A DNA stretch of 64,000 nucleotides from Nitrospira sp. Lineage in GTDB: Bacteria; Nitrospirota; Nitrospiria; Nitrospirales; Nitrospiraceae. The notes under the pieces were generated by a model that had not been told where the DNA came from, did no database searches, and was given only the letters and a program-made list of their open reading frames with translations. The position numbers were made by a program, and so were the translations under genes. This document shows positions 63,001-64,000 of the stretch, piece after piece. The stretch spans positions 310,001-374,000 of the forward strand of contig JARFXP010000002.1 of NCBI GenBank assembly GCA_029194675.1. Direction: 5' to 3'. Numbering within the stretch: the stretch's first letter is position 1; each line of letters begins with the position of its first letter.

Positions 63001-63549
63001 TCATTCCACCACCCAGATCGCAAATCCTTTGGCGGTGTGCAGGAGATGGTCGGTCGTGCCGCCGCCGAACATCTGTTTGATCCGCGATATCCCCTGCCGA
63101 CCCACGACGATGGTATCGTGATGCCCGTTTCGAGCCTCTTCGAGGATATTTCTGGCGATGTTGTCGTCATGACCATATTTTACCATCACTCGGTTCATGT
63201 CGAACCCGGATCGTGTCAACGTCTCACAGGCCTGTTTCAGGACATGACACTCGGATTCCCGCTCCTTTTGAATCCAGGCGTCCTGCTCATTGCGCAACTG
63301 GGCGCTCAATTGCGCCTCGACCGCCGGGTTCTCCGATCCACCATGCTCCAGGAACCTCCGCGGCATGGGCTTGAGCACATGAAAGAGGGTGATGACGGCG
63401 TTGGGCGTTCGGCTCAGCAGAGATCCAACATACTGGACCACGCGATGGGAGTTTTCGGACTCGTCCACAGCCAGAAGAATTCGCCCAGCGACCGACCTAC
63501 TTGCTTCCTTCTCTCCATTCTCTATATTCTGCTCTGCCTGTTGAAACAT
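63001..63549 (-). CDS. Universal stress protein
   Basis: A 182-residue protein with the USP fold: GRILLAVDESENSHRVVQYV at the start, TLFHVLKPMP, and the nucleotide-binding end HDTIVVGRQGISRIKQMFGGGTTDHLL. The GxxG...G(S/T) pattern suggests ATP binding, with Thr as the last ligand. GGGAGG lies six bases before the ATG at 63549; the GTG at 63555 is an alternative. It is next to the NADH dehydrogenase gene on the same strand (119 bases apart). Confidence 0.93.
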   Translation of the reverse strand: MFQQAEQNIENGEKEASRSVAGRILLAVDESENSHRVVQYVGSLLSRTPNAVITLFHVLKPMPRRFLEHGGSENPAVEAQLSAQLRNEQDAWIQKERESECHVLKQACETLTRSGFDMNRVMVKYGHDDNIARNILEEARNGHHDTIVVGRQGISRIKQMFGGGTTDHLLHTAKGFAIWVVE

Positions 63550-63708
63550 AGGCACCTCCCAAATCCTTGACAGGTTTCATCTAGAGCCATGCCTTCACAC
63601 TCACGACATGAGTGCTTGAATCTCGTCTTGAGTTGAGCATCGATATTTCCCCAATGCGGCCTACTCCAATTACTTGGGCCGAGAAGACAGATGCTAAACA
63701 CAGTCCGC

Positions 63709-63837
63709 TTACCTCATCCCACCCCTCATTTCCGGCATGACGAACCACACAATTCCCAGCACTACGAACCACAGCATCAGCCCAAATGAGCTGACCGCGC
63801 TGACCATCACGAGACAACAGAGGAAGATAAGCGGCAC
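63709..63837 (-). CDS. Possible small membrane protein, 42 aa
   Basis: A GTG at 63837 opens a frame of 42 residues that is almost entirely hydrophobic (PLIFLCCLVMVSAVSSFGL, LWFVVLGIVWFVMPE), as expected of a small membrane protein with two helices. No ribosome site is seen and the frame is open further upstream. The rest of 63550-64000 shows nothing. Confidence 0.3.
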   Translation of the reverse strand: MPLIFLCCLVMVSAVSSFGLMLWFVVLGIVWFVMPEMRGGMR

Positions 63838-64000
63838 CCGGGTTATAACCTCACAGGAATCTACGCACCACTTCGCATATCGCCGGCGCGTTACCGATGT
63901 TGAGCAGCCGGTTCTTCATGATGTTGCTCCTGACCGAGGGACCACTCGTGGTTCATCAGGCTCATGTGATAGCTCAGACCCACTCGATGGAGTGCGATCA

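Overview
The window looks like part of a Gram-negative, moderately GC-rich chromosome: lipoprotein signals, two RND pumps, TolC, porin and periplasmic cytochrome. From gene content I would guess a Nitrospira-like member of the Nitrospirota. That is an inference; there is no rRNA or other marker gene here. No tRNA, rRNA or CRISPR array was seen.

Layout. (1) 1-10.5 kb, plus strand: the end of a one-module nonribosomal peptide synthetase with thioesterase, a methyltransferase, then an RND adaptor, permease and TolC-type channel that could export the product. (2) 10.8-19.4 kb: a di-haem peroxidase-like protein, a degenerate-looking HD-GYP protein, and an envelope redox set made of a four-helix membrane protein, an FMN-binding protein, two lipoproteins, a porin, and ApbE, the enzyme that flavinylates FMN-binding proteins. 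A Com-like zinc finger and a broken BamE-like gene are also here. (3) 19.5-24.8 kb, minus strand: fur, fbpA, fbpB, fbpC, exbB, exbD, an iron-uptake cluster. (4) 25-27.9 kb: a Panacea-domain protein, an M32 carboxypeptidase and an O-methyltransferase.

(5) 28-49.3 kb is a dense conflict/immunity island. The 3' end of the O-methyltransferase recurs three more times downstream, each time at the end of an inserted module: a DUF6516/HTH toxin-antitoxin pair, a TIR-FGE cassette, then a second TIR-FGE cassette. HEPN/MNT and VapBC pairs lie between them on the other strand. Many alleles are broken, two of them by perfect 11-13 bp tandem duplications. Next come an intact SLATT protein, a DUF4062-HAD fusion, and a compact operon at 38.1-43.6 kb with two HIT proteins, a deoxyribosyltransferase-like/macro fusion, a second deoxyribosyltransferase-like protein, a TPR protein and a DUF4071-type protein. 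After that lie a TIR protein with a C-terminal helical adaptor, an alpha/beta hydrolase with a TPR-trypsin protein, and a caspase-like protease followed by a patatin relic. The 38.1-43.6 kb operon is my best candidate for an undescribed system: enzymes that could make, bind and destroy a nucleotide (perhaps NAD-derived) signal sit together.

(6) 49.3-64 kb is ordinary, mostly minus strand: FKBP, two VOC proteins, a MoaD-like protein, YciI, STAS, a second RND pump, arylamine N-acetyltransferase, a GYD protein, one complete IS5-type element, type II NADH dehydrogenase and a universal stress protein, plus gene relics (BNR repeat protein, DUF1428).
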